From: Chloroflexota bacterium | Lineage (GTDB): Bacteria; Chloroflexota; Anaerolineae; Aggregatilineales; J027 | NCBI GenBank assembly: GCA_013112715.1 | Contig: JABFGB010000038.1 | Coordinates: 1-37,556, forward strand | Reading direction: 5' to 3' | DNA length: 37,556 nucleotides | In this document: in pieces, positions 24,080 through 32,266 of the stretch | Layout: the number at the start of each line of letters is the position of its first letter | Position numbering within the stretch: the first letter of the stretch is position 1 | Position numbers and translations under genes: made by a program | Notes under the pieces: generated by a model | What the model saw: only the letters and a program-made list of their open reading frames with translations | What the model was told of the DNA's origin: nothing | Databases searched by the model: none

Positions 24080-24570
24080 ACTCCCCTGTCATTGCTCACC
24101 CCACGTTACAATTGGAAAAACAGAGGTGAGGTCAATTTCCGCTAATGCCATTGAATTTCCTTAAGGGATGGCCCTGTGCCATCTTGTTTTTGGGCGGGCA
24201 CGGCAACCCGCCCCTACGAATTCGGCTATCTATGCTCCTTAGCCGGGAAATCAAAAAAACGCCCCACAGAGACAAACTCCATGCGACGTTTTGCATCATT
24301 CAAATCAGTGTATTGTCAGGCGCGATTCACCAACATAAACCTAAGCGAATCGTCACCAAACCGCTGGTACGACACAGGTCAGCATAGATAGTCCCAATTG
24401 ACTAATTGTTGACCTGTCCGATCACCCGGCGACCTTTCTACATTAGCAAATAAAATCTGGGGGAGTATGACTCGCCAAGACGCTCTGATTGTATGATTTT
24501 TTATCCTGCCCTGTCAAGCGGTATACTCCCCTCATACCCGCCATCTCTCATTCCTCAGGGAGGGGAATCC
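24080..24570. other. Divergent intergenic region with a GC-rich hairpin
   Basis: No supportable gene. It contains the inverted repeat GGGCGGG-CACGGCAA-CCCGCCCC within 24186-24221, and a 36-codon open frame starting at about 24281 with no ribosome-binding site. The 3' part precedes the aldo/keto reductase, but no convincing promoter was found. Confidence 0.4.
24186..24221. repeat. GC-rich palindromic repeat
   Basis: GGGCGGGCACGGCAACCCGC followed by CCCTACG. The reverse complement begins GTAGGGGCGGG, matching the first bases of the terminator at 21245. No T-run follows on either strand, so it is a repeat rather than a terminator. Confidence 0.5.
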
Positions 24571-25581
24571 ATGAAAATTAAACGACTAGGCCGTACTGGA
24601 TTAAAAGTTAGCGAAATCTGCCTCGGTACCATGACCTTTGGCAATCAGGCCGACGAGCAAACGGCTTTTGCTATCATGGATATTGCCGACCATGCTGGGA
24701 TCAATTTTGTTGACACCGCCGATGTCTATCCCCTTGGTGGCAATTTAGATCAGGTCGGGTCAACCGAAGTGATTGTGGGTAATTGGCTCAAACAGCGGGG
24801 AGCGCGTGACCGGATTGTCCTAGCGACCAAGTGCCGAGGGGCGATGAGTGCTGACCCTAACGACGAAGGCCTAAGCCGCCGCCATATCATCGCCGCGTGC
24901 GAGGCCAGCCTGAAGCGCCTGCAAACCGACCATATTGATCTCTATCAAGTCCATTGGCCCGACCCCAACACGCCGATTGAAGAAACCCTGCGGGCATTGG
25001 ACGACCTTGTGAAATCGGGCAAGGTGCGCTATATCGGCTGCTCGAATTATCTGGCGTGGCAGCTTGCCGAAGCTCTTTGGACAAGCGATAAATATAATCT
25101 GGCCCGTTTTGAATGTGACCAGCCACGCTATAACATCCTCTTCCGCATGATTGAGGACGAAATCCTGCCCTTGTGCCAATCGCAAGGGGTCGGCGTCATC
25201 ATCTACAATCCGCTGGCAGGCGGCATGTTGACCGGGCGGTATCAGAAAGGCCAAGATTTGCAGCAAGGGTCACGCTTTGGGCTGGCAAACAGTGGCGAGT
25301 TATATCGCAAGCGTTATTGGAACGAGGCCGTTTTTGAAGAGGTCGAAGCGATCAAACAATTTCTTGCCCCGCGTGACAAGAGTCTGACGCATGTGGCCCT
25401 CGCGTGGACGTTGCGAAATCCGATTGTGACCAGCGCGATTATCGGGGCGAGTCGTCCCGAACAGCTAGAGGACAGCCTGCGCGGGGTTGATCTGGTGCTG
25501 GATGACGAGGAAATGCAATATCTGGATGAAGTCTGGTACAACCTGCCCCGCGAACGTGACACCACCATCGCCCGCCGCTAA
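24571..25581 (+). CDS. Aldo/keto reductase
   Basis: A 336-residue NADPH-dependent oxidoreductase of the aldo/keto reductase family (TIM barrel). The catalytic tetrad is Asp48, Tyr53 (NFVDTADVYPLGG), Lys87 (LATKCRG) and His128 (YQVHWPDP). The C-terminal cofactor motif SAIIGASRPEQLEDSL is intact. It resembles the YajO/general stress protein 69 type, with no evident signal peptide. The start at 24571 is fixed by GGGAGGGG; the frame is open upstream to 24493 but that segment is unlike the family. It is a single gene followed by element D. The carbonyl substrate is unknown. Confidence 0.93.
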   Translation: MKIKRLGRTGLKVSEICLGTMTFGNQADEQTAFAIMDIADHAGINFVDTADVYPLGGNLDQVGSTEVIVGNWLKQRGARDRIVLATKCRGAMSADPNDEGLSRRHIIAACEASLKRLQTDHIDLYQVHWPDPNTPIEETLRALDDLVKSGKVRYIGCSNYLAWQLAEALWTSDKYNLARFECDQPRYNILFRMIEDEILPLCQSQGVGVIIYNPLAGGMLTGRYQKGQDLQQGSRFGLANSGELYRKRYWNEAVFEEVEAIKQFLAPRDKSLTHVALAWTLRNPIVTSAIIGASRPEQLEDSLRGVDLVLDDEEMQYLDEVWYNLPRERDTTIARR

Positions 25582-25601
25582 ACCGCCTTCCATATCGCAT
25601 C

Positions 25602-25640
25602 TTCACCCCTCTCCATGCAATGTGGGTTGGTGTGGGGATT
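25602..25640. repeat. C-rich/G-rich palindromic intergenic element, copy D
   Basis: TTCACCCCTCTCCATGCAAT followed by GTGGGTTGGTGTGGGGATT; its ATGCAATG core is shared with copy E and its GTGGGGATT end with copy A. Confidence 0.6.
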
Positions 25641-25766
25641 CTTCATTTTGCATATTCCCCCACCCTGCCCCATAATATTCTTTATCTATTAACTTTCAGG
25701 AGGTGTATTGCATCCGATGTAACAAAAGGCCAACGGGACTTTATAATAAATCACCCTCTTTATCCA

Positions 25767-26651
25767 ATGTTTCCCGACCTTCTCCACGCATTATTCGAAG
25801 GCACACCCGAAAATCGTTTCGAGCATATGCGTCAGCAGGTGCGCCCCGGCGACAGCATCAAAGCACTAATGCACATAGAGGGGTCAACCCCGCTTATGAT
25901 AGCCCTTAATATTCAACCAAACATACCAGTAGCTGAGGCCCTTTTAGCAGCAGGCGCAGACATCAATGCCCGCACGTATAAAGGTGAACACGCCCTACAC
26001 TACTGTATCTATTCGGAAGAAGCTGTCGCTTGGTTGTTAGATCATGGGGTTGATCCCAATGTCCCTATCCAAGAAGGCACCCAATCCCCTCTAGGTCATA
26101 GAGAGCAAGCCCATACGGTTGGCTGGACTGGTTTACATAGTGCGGCACAACATGATAACCTTGCCATCGTCGAACTTCTCCTCAAATATGGCGCTAACCC
26201 TAATAGCGTAGACTATCGGGGTGAAACACCACTCCATAGCGCGGCACAATGTAATAATCTTCCTGCGGTTGAGCTTCTCCTCAAACATGGTGCTAATCCC
26301 AACAGCGCAGACCGATATGGTGTGACGCCATTGCTTATTGCGTGTAGAAGGGGTTATCCCTATAAGCGCCTTATCCGCACCTTGATTGACGCCGGAGCAG
26401 ATATTCATGCCACTGGCCGTGATGGGCGAACCCCTCTACACCTAATTGCTTGGTTTGGTGGGCGATACTCCAAAGCCGTCCTCCGAATGCTCCTCTATCG
26501 CGGGGCTAACCCAATGATAAAGGATGCCAGTGGTCGCCTGCCGATTGACCTCACCTCGAATTCAGCACGTGGTCAATCCTTGAGGGCCATCCTACAAAAA
26601 AACATGACCCACCGCGTCCGTATTTGGTATATGCATGTCCAAAAACCTTAG
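25767..26651 (+). CDS. Ankyrin-repeat protein
   Basis: From the ATG at 25767, 294 residues made almost entirely of ankyrin repeats beginning at about residue 35: STPLMIALNI, EHALHYCIYSEE, GWTGLHSAAQHDNLAIVELL, GETPLHSAAQCNNLPAVELL, GVTPLLIACRRG and GRTPLHLIAWFGG. Two adjacent repeats are closely similar in DNA at 99-base spacing, showing recent duplication. No signal peptide or catalytic domain, so probably a protein-binding scaffold. The start is uncertain: the frame stays open upstream to 25620, the best ribosome-binding site (AGGAGGTG at 25698-25705) has no in-frame ATG near it, and the ATG at 25767 has no such site. Confidence 0.82.
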   Translation: MFPDLLHALFEGTPENRFEHMRQQVRPGDSIKALMHIEGSTPLMIALNIQPNIPVAEALLAAGADINARTYKGEHALHYCIYSEEAVAWLLDHGVDPNVPIQEGTQSPLGHREQAHTVGWTGLHSAAQHDNLAIVELLLKYGANPNSVDYRGETPLHSAAQCNNLPAVELLLKHGANPNSADRYGVTPLLIACRRGYPYKRLIRTLIDAGADIHATGRDGRTPLHLIAWFGGRYSKAVLRMLLYRGANPMIKDASGRLPIDLTSNSARGQSLRAILQKNMTHRVRIWYMHVQKP

Positions 26652-26671
26652 CACGACGCCATAAGGGATTG

Positions 26672-26702
26672 CAGCCCTCAGCCATGCAATGGGGAGGGGT
26701 TA
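26672..26702. repeat. C-rich/G-rich palindromic intergenic element, copy E
   Basis: CAGCCCTCAGCCATGCAATG followed by GGGAGGGGTTA. It lies just after the ankyrin gene and before the promoter of the reductase gene. Confidence 0.55.
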
Positions 26703-26718
26703 GCTGATGCTCTGATAT

Positions 26719-26746
26719 TTGCCATATAAAACATTTGTGCTATTAT
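26719..26746 (+). promoter_or_regulatory. Sigma70-type promoter for the DHFR-like gene
   Basis: TTGCCA (26719-26724), a 16-base spacer and TATTAT (26741-26746) lie 34 bases before the ATG at 26780. Confidence 0.5.
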
Positions 26747-26779
26747 GGAATGACGATTCAACATTATGGAGCAAACATT

Positions 26780-27334
26780 ATGAGAAAGATCGTGGTGTCG
26801 GAATTCCTTTCGGCGGATGGGGTTATGGAAGCGCCCGATACGTGGCAGTTTCCGTTTCAATCGGAAGAAATGGGCGAGATCACGGTGCGCCAAACACGCG
26901 ATACCGATGCCTTTTTGCTGGGCAGGGTCACGTATGAGATCTTCGCCGGATTCTGGCCTAACCAGACCAATAATGAATTCGGGGTTGCGGATAAGCTCAA
27001 CAGCGCACCCAAGTACGTCGTTTCGACAACGCTGCAAAAAGCCGATTGGAATAACTCGACGCTGATCAAGTCCAACATAATCGAGGAAATCCGCAAGCTG
27101 AAGCAGCAGCCCGGCGGCAAGATCGGCATTATCGGCAGCGCGGTACTCGTTCATTCGCTTCTTGACGCGGGCCTGATAGATGAGATTCAGGTGTTGGTAC
27201 ACCCGATTATCCTCGGCAAAGGCGTCCGCCTGTTTGTCGAAGGAGGCCGTCCTTCGTCCATGAAGTTGGCAGACTCGCAGATTCTCCCCAATGGCGTCGT
27301 GTATTTGTCGTATCAGATCGAGCACCAAGCGTAG
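26780..27334 (+). CDS. Dihydrofolate reductase/RibD C-terminal-like protein
   Basis: A 184-residue protein of the RibD C-terminal/DHFR-like superfamily, whose members reduce pterin- or riboflavin-type substrates with NADPH; many relatives, including this one, have no assigned substrate. Features are the N-terminal MRKIVVSEFLSADGVMEAPD, the cofactor-loop segment DAFLLGRVTYEIFAGFWP, GGKIGIIGSAVLVHSLLDAG and DEIQVLVHPIILGKGVRLF. GGAG eight bases before the ATG supports this start over a frame open from 26735. It is a single gene with its own promoter. It is not a canonical folA. Confidence 0.87.
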   Translation: MRKIVVSEFLSADGVMEAPDTWQFPFQSEEMGEITVRQTRDTDAFLLGRVTYEIFAGFWPNQTNNEFGVADKLNSAPKYVVSTTLQKADWNNSTLIKSNIIEEIRKLKQQPGGKIGIIGSAVLVHSLLDAGLIDEIQVLVHPIILGKGVRLFVEGGRPSSMKLADSQILPNGVVYLSYQIEHQA

Positions 27335-27679
27335 GACTTCCCTAGCTCAGTTATTCCTCGTTACGCGGGCTGTCTGCTCAAAAGTTCTATCGAGGGCAGC
27401 CTGCCACGAATTGGCTCTTTCAGTTCACCTTTTCTTGTGTCCCACCCTCACATAGTTGATTTTGTACTCCAACGCCATGCCCCCCGCGAAGATCAGCGCA
27501 TTGTCTGTTCATCGGGCAACACTATGGATACTGGCCTTCCGGACAGGGACACGCCCCGCCGGAATCTGTAAAATTTGTGTAAACTGATCAATTTTCTCAC
27601 GAAACACTTTGGTAAGTTGTGTACTCTTGTAAAGTTAAAAACGGAATTCAGTCCATATATTGGTAAGGAGTCGGAGACG
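27335..27679. other. Intergenic region without a supportable gene
   Basis: It holds short imperfect inverted repeats (TTCCGG/CCGGAA near 27536-27564) and a minus-strand stop-to-stop stretch near 27420-27515 that looks faintly protein-like but has no start or length. The AT-rich end (27565-27660) probably carries the promoter of the YceI gene, though I could not place one. Confidence 0.35.
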
Positions 27680-28603
27680 ATGGGTAAGTTTAATGCGCCG
27701 GTAGCAGTTGAAAAAAAGGGAAATCCACGACGGCGGCTTTTCTTGAGAATCGTGATAGTTGGCGCGGTAGTGGCATTAGCGGTATTCGCTTATGCGTTTT
27801 ACGAGGTGATCATTAAGGGCGGCAGCGGTGAGGCCAGCCGGGACACGGAAGCCCAAGCCATCAATGCCAGTACATTGGAGGCCCTAGCTAGTCGTCAGAC
27901 GCCAAGCGCAGAAGCGACAGATGCAACGGCTGGCCCTACTGAGGCCGCGCCCAGCACTACCGAACCTGCTGTTGATCCCACTGAAGCATCTACGGAGGTC
28001 GCCGCCCCCAACACCGACCCGTCTGGTGGCGTTCAGATTGGTGGTTTCCGTTATTTCAGCATCGTCGGCGAAGAATCACGGGTGCGTTTCATGCTCAACG
28101 AGGAACTGCGTGGTCAGCCAGTGCGTGTCCGAGCCGAAACCGATCAGGTGGCGGGGTGTATTTACATTGATGTCGCCAACCCGCAAAATACGCTCCTAGC
28201 GCCGATTGAAATTAATCTCCGCACGTTGGAGACCGACAGTGAGAATCGTAACCGGGCCATCCGTAGCCAAATTTTGGAATCGGCCAAAGATGAATATGAG
28301 TTCACCCAGTTTGTCCCCACCGCGATTACTGGTCTTCCGACCTCTGTTACCATTGGGCAGCCGTTTACCTTTCAAGTCACAGGTGATCTAAAACTGCGCG
28401 AGATCACCAATTCGGTCACGTTTGAAGTCACTGTCACGCCTATCACGGAAACCCGCATCGAAGGGATTGGCACGGCGCAAGTCACCCGCGAAGCATATGA
28501 TCTCAATATCCCCAGCGTGCCCGGTGTCGCCAATGTCTCGAACGAGGTGGATTTGGAAATCGAGTTTGTCGCTATTGAGGACGCCATCTGCGCTCCCCAG
28601 TAA
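27680..28603 (+). CDS. Membrane-anchored YceI-family protein
   Basis: A 307-residue protein: a basic cytoplasmic start (residues 1-19, ending PRRR), a membrane helix at about 20-44 (LFLRIVIVGAVVALAVFAYA), an Ala/Thr/Pro/Glu-rich linker of about 60 residues and a C-terminal YceI domain (about 113-305). The domain shows the family pattern YFSIVGEESRVRFMLNEEL, then LDVANPQ-like IYIDVANPQ, RNRAIRSQILESAKDEY, TVTGDLKLREI-like FQVTGDLKLREITNSV and a C-terminal beta strand. YceI proteins are lipocalin-like barrels that bind isoprenoid lipids. Here it is tethered outside the membrane. AAGGAG nine bases before the ATG at 27680 sets the start; the longer opening at 27575 is not supported. Confidence 0.87.
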   Translation: MGKFNAPVAVEKKGNPRRRLFLRIVIVGAVVALAVFAYAFYEVIIKGGSGEASRDTEAQAINASTLEALASRQTPSAEATDATAGPTEAAPSTTEPAVDPTEASTEVAAPNTDPSGGVQIGGFRYFSIVGEESRVRFMLNEELRGQPVRVRAETDQVAGCIYIDVANPQNTLLAPIEINLRTLETDSENRNRAIRSQILESAKDEYEFTQFVPTAITGLPTSVTIGQPFTFQVTGDLKLREITNSVTFEVTVTPITETRIEGIGTAQVTREAYDLNIPSVPGVANVSNEVDLEIEFVAIEDAICAPQ

Positions 28604-28630
28604 AACCGCTTAACCTGATCATGTTTCACA

Positions 28631-28662
28631 CCGAGCCGTGTCCCACCCACTGCATGGCTCGG
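28631..28662 (+). terminator. Hairpin downstream of the YceI gene
   Basis: CCGAGCC (28631-28637) pairs with GGCTCGG (28656-28662), extendable by TG/CA after a bulge. No T-run follows, so it may be a rho-dependent end or an RNA-stabilising hairpin. Confidence 0.45.
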
Positions 28663-28819
28663 CAATCTCTATCACGGGAGCGCGTAGTTCCCAACGTATT
28701 TAGGCGCACTCCCCCTTTACCAGAGAATCCCCGCGATAAAAATGACATTTGCCTCATTTCAGTATGACCTTGAACACCATGCTTTACGTTCAATGAGGGC
28801 TAAAATTTATCAATAGGGA

Positions 28820-28908
28820 TCGGCTAGTGCCGACGTGCATCGAAAGGAGAACTGGTGCGGTCACGACAATGCCATCTTCGGCTATTTGGGTCGAACTGCA
28901 CCATGTAA
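28820..28908 (+). promoter_or_regulatory. Structured leader upstream of hppA
   Basis: Hairpin 1 is TCGGC-TAGT-GCCGA (28820-28833). Then TGGTGCGGT (28853-28861) can pair with ACTGCACCA (28895-28903), with one G-U, enclosing a second helix CGAC/GTCG (28864-28867 with 28890-28893) and a third GCC/GGC, with an asymmetric internal loop. This resembles a multi-helix regulatory RNA. I could not match it to a known riboswitch class by eye. It lies about 100 bases before the hppA start. Confidence 0.4.
28855..28908 (+). CDS. Possible 17-residue leader peptide before hppA
   Basis: AAGGAG (28844-28849) stands five bases before a GTG that opens a 17-codon frame (VRSRQCHLRLFGSNCTM) ending TAA at 28906. 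The frame coincides almost exactly with the structured element, so translation would unfold it. Nothing beyond the ribosome-binding site and frame supports expression. Confidence 0.25.
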   Translation: MRSRQCHLRLFGSNCTM

Positions 28909-29007
28909 GTTGTTGTTCCTCTGCCGGTTTTCTCTTAGCGTTGACATGGCGCTGCCGTCTTCTTGAACTTTCCTGAAAGGGAACCATTAACTGAAGGGCA
29001 GATTTAC

Positions 29008-31677
29008 ATGCAAGCAATGCAGGGTATCCAGACTTTTGAACAGATTCTCATCTACGCCGTACTCGTCACCGCTTTTATCGCGCTAGGGTATGCGTACTGG
29101 TTAGCGCGTCAGACTTTCTCGGCAGACAAAGGCAGTCCACCCATGCAGCGGGTTTGGGGGTTCATCAAAGATGGCGCCAATGCCTACCTCCGTACTCAGT
29201 TGCGTACCATCGCCATCCTCATCCTCGTGCTAACAGTCGCCATGTTTCTCAGTGTGGCACTCGTCCATCCGACAGGTGAAGCAAAGGAACGCTTCTGCCG
29301 TGCGAAAGTCGAGAGTGCCTATGTCGCCGACATTGTCGCCCATTCTCCCAGTAATCCGTCCGCAGCGGAGGTAAGCGCCGTCCTTGATAAAGGCGAGTTG
29401 ACCCCCAAGCAGATTGCGACGGATTTTGGGTACAAAGATTTCCGACCCGAGCGGGTGGCGGCAGACGTCGAATGTTCGTCGGCTGTGACAGGAATCGCCA
29501 TTGGACGAGCGTTGGCTTTTGCAATGGGAGCGAGCTTCTCCGCATTGGTCGGGTTCTTGGGCATGAATATGGCCGTACAAGGCAATGTACGGGTGGCCGC
29601 CGCCAGTCGCGTTGGTTTCAAACGTGCTTTGACCATCGCTTACCGCTCCGGCACCATCACCGGGATGCTGACCGATGGTTTGGGGTTGCTGGGTGGCACA
29701 ATGATTTTTATTATCTTTGGTAAGGCCTCACCGGATGTGCTGCTTGGGTTTGGCTTTGGCGGTACCCTACTGGCGTTGTTTATGCGCGTGGGGGGTGGTA
29801 TTTATACCAAAGCGGCAGATGTTGGCGCTGACTTGGTGGGTAAAGTTGAGGCCGATTTGCCAGAAGATGATCCACGCAATGCAGCGGTCATTGCTGACTT
29901 GGTAGGCGATAATGTGGGTGACTGCGCGGGGATGGCGGCAGACATCTTCGAAAGTTATGAAGTGACGATTGTCTCTAGTCTGATTCTCGGTCTCGCCCTG
30001 ACTTCGCTAACAGGCGAACTTTTCTGGATCGTGTTGCCGCTGTTGGTGCGCGGCATTGGAGTGATTAGTTCAATTATCGGCACCTACACAGTCTCGATGT
30101 GGAAAGTGGATGATGCCGAAGAAGCAATGTACAAGAGCTACGAAATTTCCAGCGCCATTACCATTGTCTCGACCTTCGTGCTGGCCGTCCTCTACGCAGG
30201 CAACCAAGCTCCGGATGGGGATATGCTTTCGTATCTATCGCTGGGTGCAATGGTCGCCGTTGGTGTGGCCCTCGCCGTAGCGTTTAACCCCTTGACCGCC
30301 TATGCGACTAGCGCCAAGAGTCCGCGCGTTCAGAAAATCGCCCGTGCCAGCGTCTTTGGCCCCGCGCTCATTATCTTAGAAGGTATCTCACTGGGTTATT
30401 TGTCCAGCATCTGGTCAGTGCTCGTGATTGTCGCCTCGATTGTCGCTTCCATTCTCGCTTTTAGTGTGGACTTCCCATCTGAGTTGTATTTACCCGTCTT
30501 TTTGGTCGGCGCGGCTCTCGCCTCGTTTGCCATCTATCGCGGGTATACCAAGAAAGACCTCGTCAGTGGGATGTTTAAAGCCCTCTGGATCATGGTCTTC
30601 GCTTTGTTCCTCATCAGTATGCGCGATGTCGGCTCTGAGGATCGTTTCCTCTACACCCTCTTTGGTGTTACCTTGATTGGCGTGGGGATGCTCTCACACA
30701 CGGGCAACAATGTCTCAATGGACACCTTTGGCCCCATTTCCGACAACGCCAATGGGATTGCGGAACTGGCCGGAGACGATTTTGACGACAAGGCCCGCCA
30801 GACCCTAGCAGATTTGGACGCAGCCGGCAACACGACCAAAGCCATTACCAAAGGCATTGCGATTGGTTCAGCGGTGATTGCGGCGGTGTCGCTGTTCGGT
30901 TCGTTCTTCATTGACATCGAGCGGGTCATGCCTGAAGATAAGTTGGATGATTTCACCCGCACCATCAATCTAGCCGATCCGATTGTGTTTGTAGGGGTAC
31001 TGCTCGGCGCAACGCTGCCGTTGTTATTCGCCAGCCTCTTGATCAAAGCCGTCAATCGCGCTGCCGGGTATATCATGACCGAAGTACGCCGCCAACTGCG
31101 TATCCCCGAAATCATGGCTGGTACGAAGACCCCGGATTATGCCCAAGCGGTCTCCATCTCGACACAGGCTGCCCAAAAAGAGTTGATTCCACTCGGCTTA
31201 ATTGCCATTGTTTCCCCCATCGTCGTTGGGTTGCTGCTCAAGGAACAGGCACTAGGTGGTTTCTTGGTTGGTGTGATCGTGTCCGGTCAGTTGCTCGCCG
31301 TGTTTATGGCGAATGCGGGTGGGGCATGGGACAACGCCAAGAAGTACATTGAAGACGGACATATGGGCGGCAAGAACAGCCAAAACCACAAAGCGGCGGT
31401 GGTTGGCGACATTGTAGGTGATCCGTTCAAAGACACAGCAGGGCCAGCCCTGAACCCCATGATTAAGGTGATGAATCTGGTCGCACTGATTATGGCTCCC
31501 CTGATTGTTCAAACGCAAACGGATGACGCGCGAATTCCCGTTATCATCGTTTCGATCATTGGGATAATCATCATCGTTTTGAGCGTGCGCCGCAGCGACC
31601 GTGAGACCGAGGAGATCGAAATCGCGCCGAATACTGTGCCAGAGGTAGCAGTTCCTGCCCCCGTGCCCGGGGACTAG
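29008..31677 (+). CDS. hppA: Membrane-bound proton-translocating pyrophosphatase
   Basis: An 889-residue integral membrane pyrophosphatase that couples PPi hydrolysis to cation pumping. It has the family's core motif DVGADLVGKVEADLPEDDPR starting at residue 271, GDNVGDCAGMAADIFESYEV, the substrate motif at DNANGIAELAGDDFDD and the C-terminal GDIVGDPFKDTAGPALNPMI. Lys611 in GNTTKAITKG occupies the position that in studied enzymes marks the K+-independent, H+-pumping subclass. A long extracytoplasmic insert containing Cys lies after the second helix (residues about 88-160). The ATG at 29008 has AAGGG nine bases upstream; a TTG at 28963 is less likely. The acidic C-terminal tail (ETEEIEIAPN) is cytoplasmic or external. 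It is preceded by a structured leader. Confidence 0.96.
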   Translation: MQAMQGIQTFEQILIYAVLVTAFIALGYAYWLARQTFSADKGSPPMQRVWGFIKDGANAYLRTQLRTIAILILVLTVAMFLSVALVHPTGEAKERFCRAKVESAYVADIVAHSPSNPSAAEVSAVLDKGELTPKQIATDFGYKDFRPERVAADVECSSAVTGIAIGRALAFAMGASFSALVGFLGMNMAVQGNVRVAAASRVGFKRALTIAYRSGTITGMLTDGLGLLGGTMIFIIFGKASPDVLLGFGFGGTLLALFMRVGGGIYTKAADVGADLVGKVEADLPEDDPRNAAVIADLVGDNVGDCAGMAADIFESYEVTIVSSLILGLALTSLTGELFWIVLPLLVRGIGVISSIIGTYTVSMWKVDDAEEAMYKSYEISSAITIVSTFVLAVLYAGNQAPDGDMLSYLSLGAMVAVGVALAVAFNPLTAYATSAKSPRVQKIARASVFGPALIILEGISLGYLSSIWSVLVIVASIVASILAFSVDFPSELYLPVFLVGAALASFAIYRGYTKKDLVSGMFKALWIMVFALFLISMRDVGSEDRFLYTLFGVTLIGVGMLSHTGNNVSMDTFGPISDNANGIAELAGDDFDDKARQTLADLDAAGNTTKAITKGIAIGSAVIAAVSLFGSFFIDIERVMPEDKLDDFTRTINLADPIVFVGVLLGATLPLLFASLLIKAVNRAAGYIMTEVRRQLRIPEIMAGTKTPDYAQAVSISTQAAQKELIPLGLIAIVSPIVVGLLLKEQALGGFLVGVIVSGQLLAVFMANAGGAWDNAKKYIEDGHMGGKNSQNHKAAVVGDIVGDPFKDTAGPALNPMIKVMNLVALIMAPLIVQTQTDDARIPVIIVSIIGIIIIVLSVRRSDRETEEIEIAPNTVPEVAVPAPVPGD

Positions 31678-31678
31678 C

Positions 31679-31700
31679 TAATCGCTGTTTTGGGCGATTA
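31679..31700 (+). terminator. Small hairpin directly after hppA
   Basis: TAATCGC (31679-31685) pairs with GCGATTA (31694-31700) around a T-rich loop, two bases after the stop codon. Confidence 0.4.
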
Positions 31701-31703
31701 ACA

Positions 31704-31741
31704 ATTTCCCCTCACCTAGACAAAAACAAGTGAGGGGAAAT
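31704..31741. terminator. Strong hairpin between hppA and the convergent signalling operon
   Basis: ATTTCCCCTCAC (31704-31715) and GTGAGGGGAAAT (31730-31741) form a perfect 12-bp stem. It is symmetric enough to act on both strands, and sits about 110 bases past the end of the leftward operon. Confidence 0.7.
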
Positions 31742-31852
31742 CTCTATCTTCATCCTATTGGGCAGGGCTTTCCCATCCACCCGCTCCCTCGCTAGTCAAA
31801 ACACTGGCAAAGGGGGTCACCGAGTTATGGGCAAAGCATTGCCTTTGATCAA

Positions 31853-32242
31853 CTAGTTGTGTCTAGTTACCCAAACACGCTCGCCACTCAGGATTTGCTG
31901 AAGGTGTTCATGGAAATAGTCGCTATCTATCGGCTTGGAGATGAACGCATCGAATCCCATCGCCAGCGCAGCATTTGATTCACTCATATGGACAGTGTGA
32001 GCCACAATGGGAGCTGACATCCCGATATCGTTCTTAAGATATTTGAGTACATTGTAGCCGTCGGGGGCCGGCATTTCGAGGTCAAGAAAAACGATATCTA
32101 CCTGCGAGAGACCTGCTAAAGCATCATCAATCAGTCTTGAATCTTGTACGGCGGTGAATGTAAACCCTTCCAGTTCGAGTAACTGGCTCAAAATTTCCAG
32201 ACTCATGGGGTCGTCATCAATGATCAGGGCATGTTTTGCCAT
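31853..32242 (-). CDS. Receiver-only response regulator, last gene of the signalling operon
   Basis: A 129-residue CheY-like receiver domain with no output domain. Acidic pocket Asp9-Asp10-Asp11 (ALIIDDDP), phospho-acceptor Asp54 (IVFLDLEMP), Thr83 in AHTVH and Lys103 in FISKPID. It ends GERVWVTRHN, a tail resembling those of the two neighbouring receivers. The ATG at 32242 is preceded by GAGGA at seven bases; the earlier TTG start is unlikely. It probably takes phosphate from the kinase at 33189-35015, directly or by relay, and acts by protein contact rather than DNA binding. Confidence 0.9.
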   Translation of the reverse strand: MAKHALIIDDDPMSLEILSQLLELEGFTFTAVQDSRLIDDALAGLSQVDIVFLDLEMPAPDGYNVLKYLKNDIGMSAPIVAHTVHMSESNAALAMGFDAFISKPIDSDYFHEHLQQILSGERVWVTRHN

Positions 32243-32266
32243 TTCCAATTCCTCACGTTGCAATTA

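Noticed and set aside
24281..24388. 36-codon frame between the ABC-F and aldo/keto reductase genes (MRRFASFKSVYCQARF...)
   Set aside because: It looks slightly protein-like, but has no ribosome-binding site, is very short and I cannot match it to a family. It may be a gene remnant.
27420..27515. Minus-strand stretch reading NALIFAGGMALEYKINYVRV near the end
   Set aside because: Closed by an upstream stop after about 30 codons, with no start site. It could be a decayed gene end but the evidence is too thin.
28820..28908. Fluoride, guanidine and c-di-GMP riboswitch classes for the hppA leader
   Set aside because: I tried to place the conserved motifs of these classes by eye and they are not present.
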